DNA of 64,000 nt from an uncultured Chryseobacterium sp. Lineage in GTDB: Bacteria > Bacteroidota > Bacteroidia > Flavobacteriales > Weeksellaceae. The notes under the pieces were generated by a model. It worked only from the letters and a program-made list of their open reading frames with translations, was not told where the DNA came from and ran no database searches. The stretch is taken from contig CAJYLO010000026.1 in NCBI GenBank assembly GCA_913776245.1, positions 92,540-156,539 of the forward strand, given 5' to 3'. Of this stretch, positions 44,759 to 53,183 are shown one piece after another. The translations under genes were made by a program, and so were the position numbers. Each line of letters opens with the position of its first letter. Positions within the stretch are counted from its first letter, which is position 1.

Positions 44759-44836
44759 AGAATTTGTTTCTGGGGAACTGTTGCCATGGGCATTACCGCT
44801 TTGATTGGACATCTTTTCGGAGTTTCTGTTACGTAA
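44759..44836 (+). pseudogene. possible C-terminal remnant of a VIT1/CCC1-like transporter
   Basis: After an in-frame TAA, 25 codons read RICFWGTVAMGITALIGHLF then GVSVT and a stop. This resembles the last helix of VIT1/CCC1-type membrane proteins (GTxAMGxTxLIGxLFG). Nothing upstream continues the gene, so it would be a scar. The call rests on a short match. Confidence 0.3.
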
Positions 44837-44852
44837 GGATTATTAAGTAAAA

Positions 44853-44886
44853 AATAAAGACTGTAGTTTTGAATCACGTCTTTATT
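44853..44886. terminator. terminator at the end of the sulfur operon
   Basis: AATAAAGAC (44853-44861) pairs with GTCTTTATT (44878-44886). On the minus strand it is followed by TTTTTT, so it ends the leftward operon. Confidence 0.8.
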
Positions 44887-44897
44887 GATTTAAGATT

Positions 44898-45383
44898 TTA
44901 ATGAGGCAATTTTTCCCTGAAATAACCATACACCCAAGTTCCGAAAATGGCACTTAACAAAGTGACGTTAACCGTCAAAGCTCCGGTTCCGATTTGAGCA
45001 AAAAGTGGTCCAGGACAGGCGCCTGTAATCGCCCAGCCAAAACCGAAAATTAATCCACCATAGATTTGACCTTTATTGAATGTCTTGGGCGCAATTTTGA
45101 TGGATTCGCCATAAATGGTTTTAATATTAAATTTTTTGATGACCCAAACGGAAATCATTCCTGTGAGAACGGCGCTTCCAATCACGCCGTACATATGGAA
45201 AGACTGTAAGCGGAACATCTCCTGAATCCTGAACCAACTGATAATCTCCGCTTTTACAAATACAATCCCGAAAAGAATTCCCACGATGAGATACTTGATG
45301 TTGTGATACCATTTGTGTTTCAGTTCGCTTTCGTTGATGCAAATCGTGTCTTGATGACGTATATCTTCTGTTTCTTTTGTCAT
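44898..45383 (-). CDS. YeeE/YedE-family (DUF6691) sulfur transport subunit
   Basis: 161 residues from the ATG at 45383; the open frame runs upstream into the neighbouring gene but that part is not plausible. About four transmembrane helices. The signature YGGLIFGFGWAITGACPGPL contains the conserved Cys of thiosulfate/sulfur-transfer YeeE-type channels. It is the second half of a split transporter whose first half is the next gene upstream, 11 bp away. Together they likely move thiosulfate or a related sulfur compound across the inner membrane. Confidence 0.85.
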   Translation of the reverse strand: MTKETEDIRHQDTICINESELKHKWYHNIKYLIVGILFGIVFVKAEIISWFRIQEMFRLQSFHMYGVIGSAVLTGMISVWVIKKFNIKTIYGESIKIAPKTFNKGQIYGGLIFGFGWAITGACPGPLFAQIGTGALTVNVTLLSAIFGTWVYGYFREKLPH

Positions 45384-45394
45384 TTTTTTTATTA

Positions 45395-45958
45395 TTAAAG
45401 TGAAAGAATAATCGGCAGAATAACATTGGCCATTAAAAAACCGCCTGCCATAAAGCAGATTGTGGCAACAAGCGATGGCCATTGCAAATTGGACAGTCCC
45501 ATAATGGCGTGACCGCTGGTACAACCGCCTGCATAGCGGGTTCCGAATCCTACTAAAAGACCTCCGACTACCATTGTGATGAAACCTCTTAAAGTTAAAA
45601 GACCTGCAAAATTCATCAGCTGAGTGGGAACGAGATTGCTGAAATCCGTAATTCCGTAAATCGCCAATTCTGCTTTCAGTTTAGGATTTACCGAAATTTC
45701 TGTACTGTTGATGAGATAATGAGAAGCAATTATTCCGCCCAGAAAAATTCCGAAAACGAAGAAGAGATTCCATAATTCTTTCTTCCAGTCATATTTGAAA
45801 AAACTGATATTCGCAGGAATACAAGCTGCACAAATATGCCTCAAAGAAGAACTGATTCCGAAAGATTTGTTCCCTAAAATCAGTAAAACAGGAACTGTGA
45901 GACCGATGAGAGGTCCTGCAACATACCACGGCCAAGGTTCTTTAATGAATTCTAACAT
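45395..45958 (-). CDS. YeeE/YedE-family sulfur transport subunit
   Basis: 187 residues with several transmembrane helices. The signature [20 protein letters not shown] has the conserved Cys of YeeE/YedE proteins, and a second Cys-rich patch ([15 protein letters not shown]) lies near residue 40. It forms a split pair with the following gene. The metallo-hydrolase/rhodanese gene ends 11 bp upstream, so all three are one transcript for handling sulfane sulfur. Confidence 0.87.
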   Translation of the reverse strand: MLEFIKEPWPWYVAGPLIGLTVPVLLILGNKSFGISSSLRHICAACIPANISFFKYDWKKELWNLFFVFGIFLGGIIASHYLINSTEISVNPKLKAELAIYGITDFSNLVPTQLMNFAGLLTLRGFITMVVGGLLVGFGTRYAGGCTSGHAIMGLSNLQWPSLVATICFMAGGFLMANVILPIILSL

Positions 45959-45969
45959 TAATTCTATTT

Positions 45970-47382
45970 TTAATTTAAAACTTTACTCTGACAAACAAAA
46001 TCGCTTTTCGGAACTCCCGTTTTTGCAATTTCGCCAAAACCACCTGCAATTTCGCTAAAATTTCGGTATCCTCTTGCCTGCAAAATACTCGCGGCCATCA
46101 TACTTCTGTAGCCACCCGCACAATGAAGGTAGAAATGTTCTTTGGAATCTAACGTGTTAATCCATTGATTGATATAGGCTAAAGGCTTGTTGAAAGCTTC
46201 ATCTACGTGTTCTGCTTCGTATTCGGATTCTTTTCTCACATCAATAATTTTAACCTCTTTCCCTGAGATTTCTTTCTCAAATTCCTGAGCGGAAATTCTA
46301 TTCACAGTATCGATTTCTTTGCCGCTGTTTTTCCACGCATCGAAACCGCCTTTTAAAAAACCGATGACGTTATCAAAACCTACACGGCTCAATCTGGTAA
46401 CGGTTTCTTCCTCCTGATTTTCGTCTGTAATTAATAAAATCGGCTGCTGTACATCTACAATGAGCGCTCCGACCCAAGGTGCAAAATCACCATCTAGACC
46501 AATATTTACAGATTGCGGAATGAAACCCTTGGCAAAATCATCGTTGTTTCTGACATCCAACAATAATGCTCCGCTGTGTTCCGCCATTTCTTCGAATTCG
46601 TCTGGTGACAATGCTTGAAGACCTTTCGATAAAACTTCATCAAAACTTTCGTAACCTTTTTTATTCATCGCCACATTCATCCCAAAATAAGCCGGTGGCG
46701 GAAGAAGCCCGTCTGTAACCGATTTGATGAAACTTTCCTTATCTTTTTGGTTAAGCGCATAGTTTGTTTTTTTCTGATTTCCCAAACTGTCGAGTGTTTC
46801 TTTCTGCATATTTTTTCCGCAGGCAGAACCCGCTCCGTGTGCCGGATAAACGATAATATCATCACTCAATGGTAATATTTTCTCGTACAAACTGTCGTAA
46901 AGCAAACCTGCCAATTCTTCCTGCGTAAGATTTGCTGCTTTTTGTGCCAAATCGGGTCTCCCTACATCTCCCAAAAACAAAGTGTCTCCACTGAACAATG
47001 CTTTTTCTTTTCCGTTCTCATCGATTAATAGAAAAGATGAACTTTCCATCGTATGACCGGGCGTGTGAAGGACTTTTATTTTTATATTTCCTACTTCAAA
47101 AATCTGATTGTCTTCTGCAATAATCGCTTCAAATTCGGGTTTTGCCGTTGGTCCGTAAACGATGGGCGCTTTTGTTTTTTTGCTTAAATCCAGATGACCG
47201 CTCACAAAATCTGCGTGAAAGTGGGTTTCAAAAATATATTTCAAAACAACGCCGTCTTTTTGAAATCTTTCGATATAAGGTTGGGTTTCTCTTAACGGGT
47301 CGACAATCGCCGCTTCTCCGTTGGAAACAATGTAATATGCGCCCTGAGCAAGACATCCTGTATAAATTTGTTCTATATTCAT
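45970..47382 (-). CDS. MBL-fold persulfide-dioxygenase-like protein with two rhodanese domains
   Basis: 470 residues. The metallo-beta-lactamase domain (about 1-250) has [28 protein letters not shown] and [15 protein letters not shown], typical of ETHE1/Blh-type persulfide dioxygenases. The first rhodanese domain (about 265-355) lacks a catalytic Cys. The second (about 370-465) keeps it at C421 in LHCAGGYRS. The enzyme would oxidise glutathione or other persulfides to sulfite and shuttle sulfane sulfur. The downstream genes encode a sulfur transporter and the upstream gene a sulfite exporter. A 28-bp box and promoter element lie directly upstream. Confidence 0.9.
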   Translation of the reverse strand: MNIEQIYTGCLAQGAYYIVSNGEAAIVDPLRETQPYIERFQKDGVVLKYIFETHFHADFVSGHLDLSKKTKAPIVYGPTAKPEFEAIIAEDNQIFEVGNIKIKVLHTPGHTMESSSFLLIDENGKEKALFSGDTLFLGDVGRPDLAQKAANLTQEELAGLLYDSLYEKILPLSDDIIVYPAHGAGSACGKNMQKETLDSLGNQKKTNYALNQKDKESFIKSVTDGLLPPPAYFGMNVAMNKKGYESFDEVLSKGLQALSPDEFEEMAEHSGALLLDVRNNDDFAKGFIPQSVNIGLDGDFAPWVGALIVDVQQPILLITDENQEEETVTRLSRVGFDNVIGFLKGGFDAWKNSGKEIDTVNRISAQEFEKEISGKEVKIIDVRKESEYEAEHVDEAFNKPLAYINQWINTLDSKEHFYLHCAGGYRSMMAASILQARGYRNFSEIAGGFGEIAKTGVPKSDFVCQSKVLN

Positions 47383-47412
47383 TATGATAATTTTTTAAGT
47401 TTTTTAATGATA

Positions 47413-47465
47413 CAAAGTTGAAGTTTTAGAAATTTCCGTACCGCTACTTTTGTTACATAAGGATT
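47413..47465 (-). promoter_or_regulatory. copy A of a 28-bp box plus promoter element before the persulfide dioxygenase gene
   Basis: The box (47438-47465) is identical base for base to 48306-48333. On the minus strand it contains TGTAAC, nine bases, GGTACG. Seventeen bases after it comes CAACTTTG (47413-47420), a -7-like element. No -33 TTG is present, so the box overlaps the place of an activator site. Confidence 0.7.
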
Positions 47466-48260
47466 TTAGATAAAAAATTCTTTCACGATAATGTAAATTC
47501 CCATCACGAGAATAAACCATCCGAAAGCAGGTTTCAATTTTTTTCCGTCAATCATTTTTGAAAGTTGCGCGCCAATGATGATTCCGATAATGGCAATGGA
47601 AGAAATTGTGCTTAAAAGTTTCCAGTCGATTTCTACATTTTTTACCGATGAGAAAAAACCGATAAGAGAATTAAGAGAGATAATCACCAGAGAAGTTCCA
47701 ATAGCTACTTTCATCGGCATTTTCAGTAAATTGACAAGAGCCGGAATAATCATAAATCCGCCACCGGCGCCGACAAGTCCCGTAAGAATTCCCACAACAG
47801 AACCTTCGCCTGCTGCCAAAAGATTTTTGTTTTTATTAAAGTTTACAGGTTGTAATTGTAATTTGGGGCTTTTCTGAATCATTTTATACGAGGCTAAAAT
47901 CATTAAACCGGCAAAAATGAGAAGCAGAAAAATATTCTTGGTGACTACAAAATTATTAATGCTGAAAACTTCGTCAGGAATAAGCGGAACGAGATAATTT
48001 CGGGTAAGAAAAATGGAGATGATAGAAGGAATTCCAAACACGAAAGCCGTTTTCAGATTGACCAGACCTTTTTTAAGGTAAGAAAAAGAACCTACAACAC
48101 TGCTGATTCCGACAATGAAAAGTGAATATTCAGTTGCCAAAAATACATCCATCCCAAAAAGATAGACCAATACGGGAACGGTAAGAATGCTTCCGCCGCC
48201 ACCGATTAATCCTAAAGAAATTCCAATTAAAACGGAAGCGATATAGCCAAAAATTTCCAT
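47466..48260 (-). CDS. TauE/SafE-family sulfite/organosulfonate exporter
   Basis: 264 residues with about eight transmembrane helices in two related halves. The family motif is seen in both: IGISLGLIGGGGSILTVPVL near the start and VVGILTGLVGAGGGFMIIPA near the middle. In sulfide-oxidation operons TauE proteins export the sulfite formed by persulfide dioxygenase, which fits the neighbour. Copy B of the 28-bp box lies upstream of its promoter, so it can be induced together with the dioxygenase gene. Confidence 0.9.
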   Translation of the reverse strand: MEIFGYIASVLIGISLGLIGGGGSILTVPVLVYLFGMDVFLATEYSLFIVGISSVVGSFSYLKKGLVNLKTAFVFGIPSIISIFLTRNYLVPLIPDEVFSINNFVVTKNIFLLLIFAGLMILASYKMIQKSPKLQLQPVNFNKNKNLLAAGEGSVVGILTGLVGAGGGFMIIPALVNLLKMPMKVAIGTSLVIISLNSLIGFFSSVKNVEIDWKLLSTISSIAIIGIIIGAQLSKMIDGKKLKPAFGWFILVMGIYIIVKEFFI

Positions 48261-48280
48261 TTGCTTTTTTATTTATAGTG

Positions 48281-48333
48281 CAAAATTGGAAATCCTCGGG
48301 AACGTGTACCGCTACTTTTGTTACATAAGGATT
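48281..48333 (-). promoter_or_regulatory. copy B of the 28-bp box plus promoter element before the TauE gene
   Basis: The box (48306-48333) reads on the minus strand TGTAAC, nine bases, GGTACA, a near-palindrome. Seventeen bases after it comes CAATTTTG (48281-48288). Box, spacing and -7-like element match copy A, which supports shared activation. Confidence 0.7.
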
Positions 48334-48334
48334 A

Positions 48335-48964
48335 TTATTGTTCTGAAAGTTTGATTTTGTTTCGTCCAAGTTTCAGTTTGCCTGCATCTTCCAGCTGTTT
48401 CAGAAGTCTGGAAACGACCACTCTTGCAGTTCCGAGTTCATTGGCAAGCTGTTCGTGTGTAATAATAATGGTTTTTGAACCCAGGTTGGAAGATTTTTTA
48501 TACAGCAGATTCAGAAGTCTTTCGTCTACTTTTTTAAAGGCAATAGCGTTGATAATATCAAGCAATTCCTCAAAACGTTTGTGGTAAAGTCTGAAAATAT
48601 AATCGAGCCATTCGGGATGTTCCTTGATGAAAAGCGAAACTTTATCCACTGGTAAAAAAAGGATTTCGGCATCTTCTTCCACTTCTGCTTTTACCACACT
48701 TTTTTCGTTGTGCATTCCGCCAAGAAAAGACATAATGCAGCTTTCGCCTGCTTTGATGTAATAGAGCAAAATCTCCCGACCGTCTTCCTCTGTACGGATT
48801 ACCTTTATCATTCCCTTCATCACAATGGGAATCGAGCGGATAGACGCATTTTTATCAAGGATGATGTCGCCTTCGTGGTAGGTTTTTGTGATACCGTTTT
48901 GGTGGAGCTTATCCAGAAGTTCGGGTGATGAAATGAATTCCGACTGTAATAAATTATCTTTCAT
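48335..48964 (-). CDS. Crp/Fnr-family transcriptional regulator
   Basis: 209 residues. A cyclic-nucleotide-binding-like sensor domain (about 15-130, with YHEGDIILDKNASIRSIPIV and EILLYYIKAGESCIMSFLGG) is followed by a winged helix (about 145-205, TIIITHEQLANELGTARVVV then SRLLKQLEDAGKLKL). Few Cys are present and no Fe-S cluster motif. It lies within the sulfur operon and overlaps the DUF389 gene by four bases. The paired 28-bp boxes before the next two transcription units are its likely binding sites. In other Bacteroidetes similar regulators respond to sulfide or persulfide; here that is inference. Confidence 0.9.
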   Translation of the reverse strand: MKDNLLQSEFISSPELLDKLHQNGITKTYHEGDIILDKNASIRSIPIVMKGMIKVIRTEEDGREILLYYIKAGESCIMSFLGGMHNEKSVVKAEVEEDAEILFLPVDKVSLFIKEHPEWLDYIFRLYHKRFEELLDIINAIAFKKVDERLLNLLYKKSSNLGSKTIIITHEQLANELGTARVVVSRLLKQLEDAGKLKLGRNKIKLSEQ

Positions 48965-50250
48965 TCTTGTACTGTAATTAATGAAATATTCTTTTCATTC
49001 AACCTTTTCTGAAGCCAGTTTTTTAGTTGTGCTTTATTAACATCATTTCCAGAATAAACCAGAGTAAACTGAAGTCTTGCGCTGTCCGTAAGCGGATATT
49101 GTTCAATTTTACCATAGGAGATATTCTTCATTTTAGGATAAAGGATTTCGATTTCTTTCAAAAGAGTAGAGTCTGATATTTTATAAGCATCGAGTTCCTG
49201 TCTGAGTTTTGAAATAGCAATGTCTTTCTCTGAGATGTTGGTGTCGAACTTATTTATTTCGCTCAGGATTTCGGATTTGATATCTGTATCATTCTGCCTG
49301 ATGATCAGTTTTGTACCGGCGAGACCATGATCGGGAAGTAACTTGTTGAAGGTAGCGATTTCCTGATTTGTAAACTTCTTGTTGAGGAAAGCCACATCTA
49401 TAATTTTCGGATTCGCATTGTAACTTATTTTTTTGTAAATGACTGTGTAGCCTTTGTTTTCGAATTCTTTTTGCACGAACTGTTCAGCCGTTTTTGTGAA
49501 TTTTTTCTCATTAAACAGGTTGTACGCAAGATAAAAACTTGGAACAATCATTACCAGGATCAATATCGAGATGCCGTAGCGGATTCTTTTTTCGTACTTA
49601 TTATCGATGATTGACGATGGGTATTGAAGGAATTTAACAACAAAAAATGTAGCAATACAGATGAAAAAGCAGTTGATAGTGTAGAGGTAAAAAGCTCCGA
49701 AGAAATAGCTTAAATTCATCGTAGCGAGTCCAAATCCTGCTGTACAGAGAGGTGGCATCAAAGCAGTTGCAATGGCCACACCAGGAATCGGATTTCCCTT
49801 CTCAGTCCTTGTAATGGCAATCACACCCACCAGACCACCAAAGAAAGCAATCAGGACGTCATAAATATTGGGAGATGTTCTGGCCAGTAGCTCAGACTGT
49901 ACATCTTTAAAAGGACTGATGTAAAAATAAATAGCTGATACGGCTAAGCTAACGATAGTTGCGATCAAAAGATTTTTAATCGATTTCTTCAACAACGAAA
50001 AATTGTACGTTCCCAATGCGAAACCTGCACCAACGATCGGTCCCATCAGCGGAGAAATAAGCATCGCTCCGATAATCACCGCTGTAGAGTTGACATTTAA
50101 ACCTATTGAAGCAATAATGATTGCACAGGCAAGTATCCAGAGGTTGGAACCTCGGAAAGAGATATTGGAGACTACATTCTCCAGTACTTTATCCTTTCTT
50201 TCTTCACCGTTATGAAGATTGATGAAATTAAATATTTTGTTGATCATCAT
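48961..50250 (-). CDS. DUF389 / TIGR00341 family membrane protein
   Basis: 429 residues. The N-terminal ~210 residues form about five or six membrane helices with the family motif AVIIGAMLISPLMGPIVGAG and IAFFGGLVGVIAITRTEKGN. The C-terminal ~200 residues form a soluble domain with no known function. Transport role is suspected but substrate unknown. It is the first gene of the leftward operon and overlaps the Crp/Fnr regulator, so it may belong to the same response. Confidence 0.87.
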   Translation of the reverse strand: MMINKIFNFINLHNGEERKDKVLENVVSNISFRGSNLWILACAIIIASIGLNVNSTAVIIGAMLISPLMGPIVGAGFALGTYNFSLLKKSIKNLLIATIVSLAVSAIYFYISPFKDVQSELLARTSPNIYDVLIAFFGGLVGVIAITRTEKGNPIPGVAIATALMPPLCTAGFGLATMNLSYFFGAFYLYTINCFFICIATFFVVKFLQYPSSIIDNKYEKRIRYGISILILVMIVPSFYLAYNLFNEKKFTKTAEQFVQKEFENKGYTVIYKKISYNANPKIIDVAFLNKKFTNQEIATFNKLLPDHGLAGTKLIIRQNDTDIKSEILSEINKFDTNISEKDIAISKLRQELDAYKISDSTLLKEIEILYPKMKNISYGKIEQYPLTDSARLQFTLVYSGNDVNKAQLKNWLQKRLNEKNISLITVQE

Positions 50251-50590
50251 TTTTTTTGCAAAAATAGTGAAAAGCGTTAATTATCTGTTATTATAATGCG
50301 CCGGCGCAGCGCTTTCACGGTTGTGCGTGATAATAACTGGCTCAATATTGCTGGCACATGAAGTAGGGATGAAATACAGATGAATAGGTTATTTAATCAT
50401 ACTTGGTCTTACAAAAGTGGTTAAAAAAAAATTAAACAAAATATTCCACTTTTTTTTCTTTACAAATCAATTAAAATAGTAGCGATGAAGCTGCCCTCAC
50501 TGAGTTATGAATGGGCTGCAGATAATGCCTGAAAATAAACCTCGGCAAGAGTTTTGAAGTGTGTTCTGAAATAGTTAACAACTCTTAACG
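50251..50590. other. intergenic spacer between divergent DUF389 and BCCT genes
   Basis: 340 bp. It holds a GC-rich palindrome GCGCCGGCGC (50298-50307), unusual in this AT-rich DNA, and an inverted repeat AAAAGTGG (50413-50420) / CCACTTTT (50446-50453) followed by T's. No gene seen. Confidence 0.35.
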
Positions 50591-51964
50591 GTGATTAAAC
50601 TGAGAACTACTCTAAAACGTGGAATCGTACTGCCCAGCCTGGCATTCATCATTGGCATTTTTATGCTTTCTGCCCTATTTGCAATGGCTACGGAACAGAG
50701 CCTGGATGGTGTGGGAAATTTTATTTTTGTCAATTTCAACTGGGTTTATGTCTGGTCTGTAACACTTATTGTATTATTCCTAATGTATATCGTGACCAGC
50801 AGTTATGATAACATTCGGCTGGGCGCTAATGACAGCAAGCCATCGTACAGTTTTTTTTCGTTGATCTCTATGCTTTTTGCAGCAGGAATGGGAATCGGAT
50901 TAATGTATTTTAGCGTGGCAGAGCCTGTGCAGCATTACTCGGAAGATATCTTTTCAGCGTTGCCAGCGGTGAAGCGGGCACAGAACGCACAGCTTTACAC
51001 TTTTTTTTATTTGATCTTGCCGACTCTATTTAATTTTATCTGGATGACTGTTTTTGAAAACAGCGCCATTTACTTTGATATGACCGTTGCGAAAGGTTAT
51101 CTGAGCGAAATGGCTGGCAATCCGGATGGTCTGATGTTCCGGTTTCTTAACTATCTACCGTTTACACAGGTCCTTAGTTACGTGCTGATCGCAATCATTG
51201 TGATCTTTTTTGTCACTTCTGCGGACAGTGGAATTTTTGTGATGAATAGTATTGCTACGAAAAATGCGAAGATCTCACCCAAATGGCAAACAATAGGATG
51301 GGGCGTTCTGCTGGCGGTTTTAGCTTTAATGTTACTCAATCCCGGAGGTCCGGCGGCACTGCAAAGCATGACACTGATTACCGCACTACCATTTTCTATT
51401 ATTATGCTGCTGTTCCTTGTCAGTCTTACCAGGGCATTGATGATTAACAAAGAATATTACGAAAAGGAGTTTTCCGGAACTACGGTACCGTGGTCTGGCG
51501 ATCAGTGGAAGCAGCGGCTTCAGCAGATGTTGTCTTTTAATGATGCTCCATCTACGGAAAATTTTATCAACACGACAGTTCATCAGGCCTTCACGGAGCT
51601 AGTTTCGGAATTTGAAGCTAACGGTATCTCGGCCACAATCAATCAGAATAATTTATCTGAAAGCATCGAAATTGAAATCCGGTATGATGTGATCAATAAT
51701 TTTATTTACGGCGTCAAAAAAGAATCAAAAACTCTTGCCGAGGATTTACTGCAAGAAGACAACTGGCCATCGGAAGATCAGCAGGAAGTTTTATACCCCA
51801 AATCCTATTTCGGCAACAGCCGGGAAGACTATGACGTGAAATTGTTTACTAAGAATGAGCTGATTTCCGACGTTCTAAAGCACTACGAACGCTTTATCAA
51901 TATCATTTCCGAAGACCGTAATGCGATGTTTGTGAGCAGTGATTCCAATCATCGGTTTAAATAA
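50591..51964 (+). CDS. BCCT-family (betaine/choline/carnitine) transporter, apparently internally deleted
   Basis: 457 residues from a GTG start. The N-terminal part matches BCCT carriers up to the motif FAAGMGIGLMYFSVAEPVQH (near 98) and KRAQNAQLYTFF. The reading then jumps directly to LPTLFNFIWMTVFENSAI, which in full-length BCCT proteins comes roughly 200 residues later. The tryptophan box (WWISWxPFVG) and several membrane helices that form the substrate path are absent. TSADSGIFVMNSIA and the long cytoplasmic tail of BetT-like members are intact. The frame is kept across the join, near a run of eight T (about 51010). It is likely non-functional for transport. The PAP2 gene follows after 21 bp. 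Confidence 0.75.
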   Translation: MIKLRTTLKRGIVLPSLAFIIGIFMLSALFAMATEQSLDGVGNFIFVNFNWVYVWSVTLIVLFLMYIVTSSYDNIRLGANDSKPSYSFFSLISMLFAAGMGIGLMYFSVAEPVQHYSEDIFSALPAVKRAQNAQLYTFFYLILPTLFNFIWMTVFENSAIYFDMTVAKGYLSEMAGNPDGLMFRFLNYLPFTQVLSYVLIAIIVIFFVTSADSGIFVMNSIATKNAKISPKWQTIGWGVLLAVLALMLLNPGGPAALQSMTLITALPFSIIMLLFLVSLTRALMINKEYYEKEFSGTTVPWSGDQWKQRLQQMLSFNDAPSTENFINTTVHQAFTELVSEFEANGISATINQNNLSESIEIEIRYDVINNFIYGVKKESKTLAEDLLQEDNWPSEDQQEVLYPKSYFGNSREDYDVKLFTKNELISDVLKHYERFINIISEDRNAMFVSSDSNHRFK

Positions 51965-51985
51965 AAATTCAACTTTCTACCAATA

Positions 51986-52675
51986 ATGAGTTCAATTTCC
52001 GCTTTGGCTTTCCATAAAACAACATACCGAATAATTTTGCTGATCGTTCTTGCAGCGCTTTTCCTGATGCTCACGTGGCTGGTCATCAGTCATGAAAATA
52101 TCCATGTAGATCAGGTGGTTTCCTCGCACCTTCAGCCCACAGATCCGCAGCGTGTGAACGCAGTGATGGTCGCCTTTAGTATTTTTGGCAATGTACCTTC
52201 TGCAATCCTTATTACTGTATCAATTTCGGTGCTTTTATTTTTTCTGAAAAGAAAGCGAGACTCTATTCTTATGCTCTCTACATTATTGACTGGGGTTGTT
52301 TCCTGGATTGTTAAAGTGCTGGTCGACAGACCCAGGCCTACAGCCGATCTGGTTAATATCCTCGAGAAAACATCTTTTCAAAGCTTTCCCAGTGGTCATA
52401 CGCTGTTCTACACCGTCCTCTTCGGAAATGCAGCTATTCTCATTTTTTATGCTAAAGGAATGAAGTCCTGGCTCAAGTTTATTTTGATGGGACTCTGTAT
52501 TATCGTTGTCATTATCGCAGGCTATTCCAGGATCTATCTGGGCTCGCATTGGTTCACAGACGTTTTGGGCGGCTTAATTTTAGGAATAATTCTGCTCATC
52601 GGTTCCGAGTATTGGTACAGAAGACCGGAAGACCGTCTGAAAAATCCAAGTTATAGTTCTGACATAAATATCTGA
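51986..52675 (+). CDS. PAP2-superfamily membrane phosphatase
   Basis: 229 residues with about five transmembrane helices. The three catalytic motifs are present: KVLVDRPRP (C1), SFPSGHTLFYT (C2) and YSRIYLGSHWFTDVLGG (C3). It would remove phosphate from a lipid such as undecaprenyl pyrophosphate or phosphatidylglycerophosphate, with the active site facing the periplasm. It lies 21 bp after the BCCT gene on the same strand; no functional link is evident. Confidence 0.9.
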   Translation: MSSISALAFHKTTYRIILLIVLAALFLMLTWLVISHENIHVDQVVSSHLQPTDPQRVNAVMVAFSIFGNVPSAILITVSISVLLFFLKRKRDSILMLSTLLTGVVSWIVKVLVDRPRPTADLVNILEKTSFQSFPSGHTLFYTVLFGNAAILIFYAKGMKSWLKFILMGLCIIVVIIAGYSRIYLGSHWFTDVLGGLILGIILLIGSEYWYRRPEDRLKNPSYSSDINI

Positions 52676-53032
52676 TTGTCAATTTAATGTCCATCGTAAA
52701 TTAATGCTATTAAAACTAAGTTTCTAACATTCTTTATTGAGATCCTTTACAGTATCCTTACTTTCTTGTTTATAATGATTCCAGAATTTGGGAATTCCTA
52801 TTAAAATCCTTATTTATCATTTTCAGTACGATAATTCGTGATTTAATTTTGGCAAAACGGTAACAAAAAATGCTAAAAAGTGTGTTTCGTACACTTTATT
52901 TAAAAAAATTTTCAGGTCAATTTTTAAATATTCTTATCATAATATTTTCTTAAATTTTTTTAAAACCAGTCTGTCAGTCATTTTTTCTTAAAGGGCTGTA
53001 TTCCGATGCATTAGCAAACAAGTAAGTTTATT
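52676..53032. other. gene-free AT-rich stretch before the xylose operon
   Basis: No gene. A hairpin AAAGTGT (52877-52883) / ACACTTT (52891-52897) could terminate the upstream unit. Confidence 0.4.
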
Positions 53033-53076
53033 TTTTATGATAAGCTTATCATAAAAATGATGTATATGATATCATA
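53033..53076. promoter_or_regulatory. two palindromic operator candidates before the Nudix regulator gene
   Basis: A 24-bp perfect palindrome at 53033-53056 centres on ATGATAAGCTTATCAT. A 12-bp perfect palindrome at 53065-53076 is TATGATATCATA. Both are built from the half-site ATGATA / TATCAT. They lie 110-150 bp upstream of the regulator gene, as expected for an autoregulatory operator. Confidence 0.6.
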
Positions 53077-53148
53077 AAAAATCGATATGTAATAGGTTGA
53101 TATGCAGTGTGTAATGCAAAAATTATTTTTTTTATTCAATTGTATTTT

Positions 53149-53156
53149 TATATTTG
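53149..53156 (+). promoter_or_regulatory. -7 promoter element of the xylose operon
   Basis: TATATTTG matches TAnnTTTG, 27 bases before the ATG at 53184. The -33 position is T-rich without a clear TTG, which fits a regulated promoter. Confidence 0.5.
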
Positions 53157-53183
53157 TAATGTTACATAAATGTTAACAAAGCA

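Noticed and set aside
44898..45524. 208-residue form of the second YeeE/YedE protein
   Set aside because: The extra N-terminal residues come from the overlapping neighbour gene in another frame; the ATG at 45383 fits the family.
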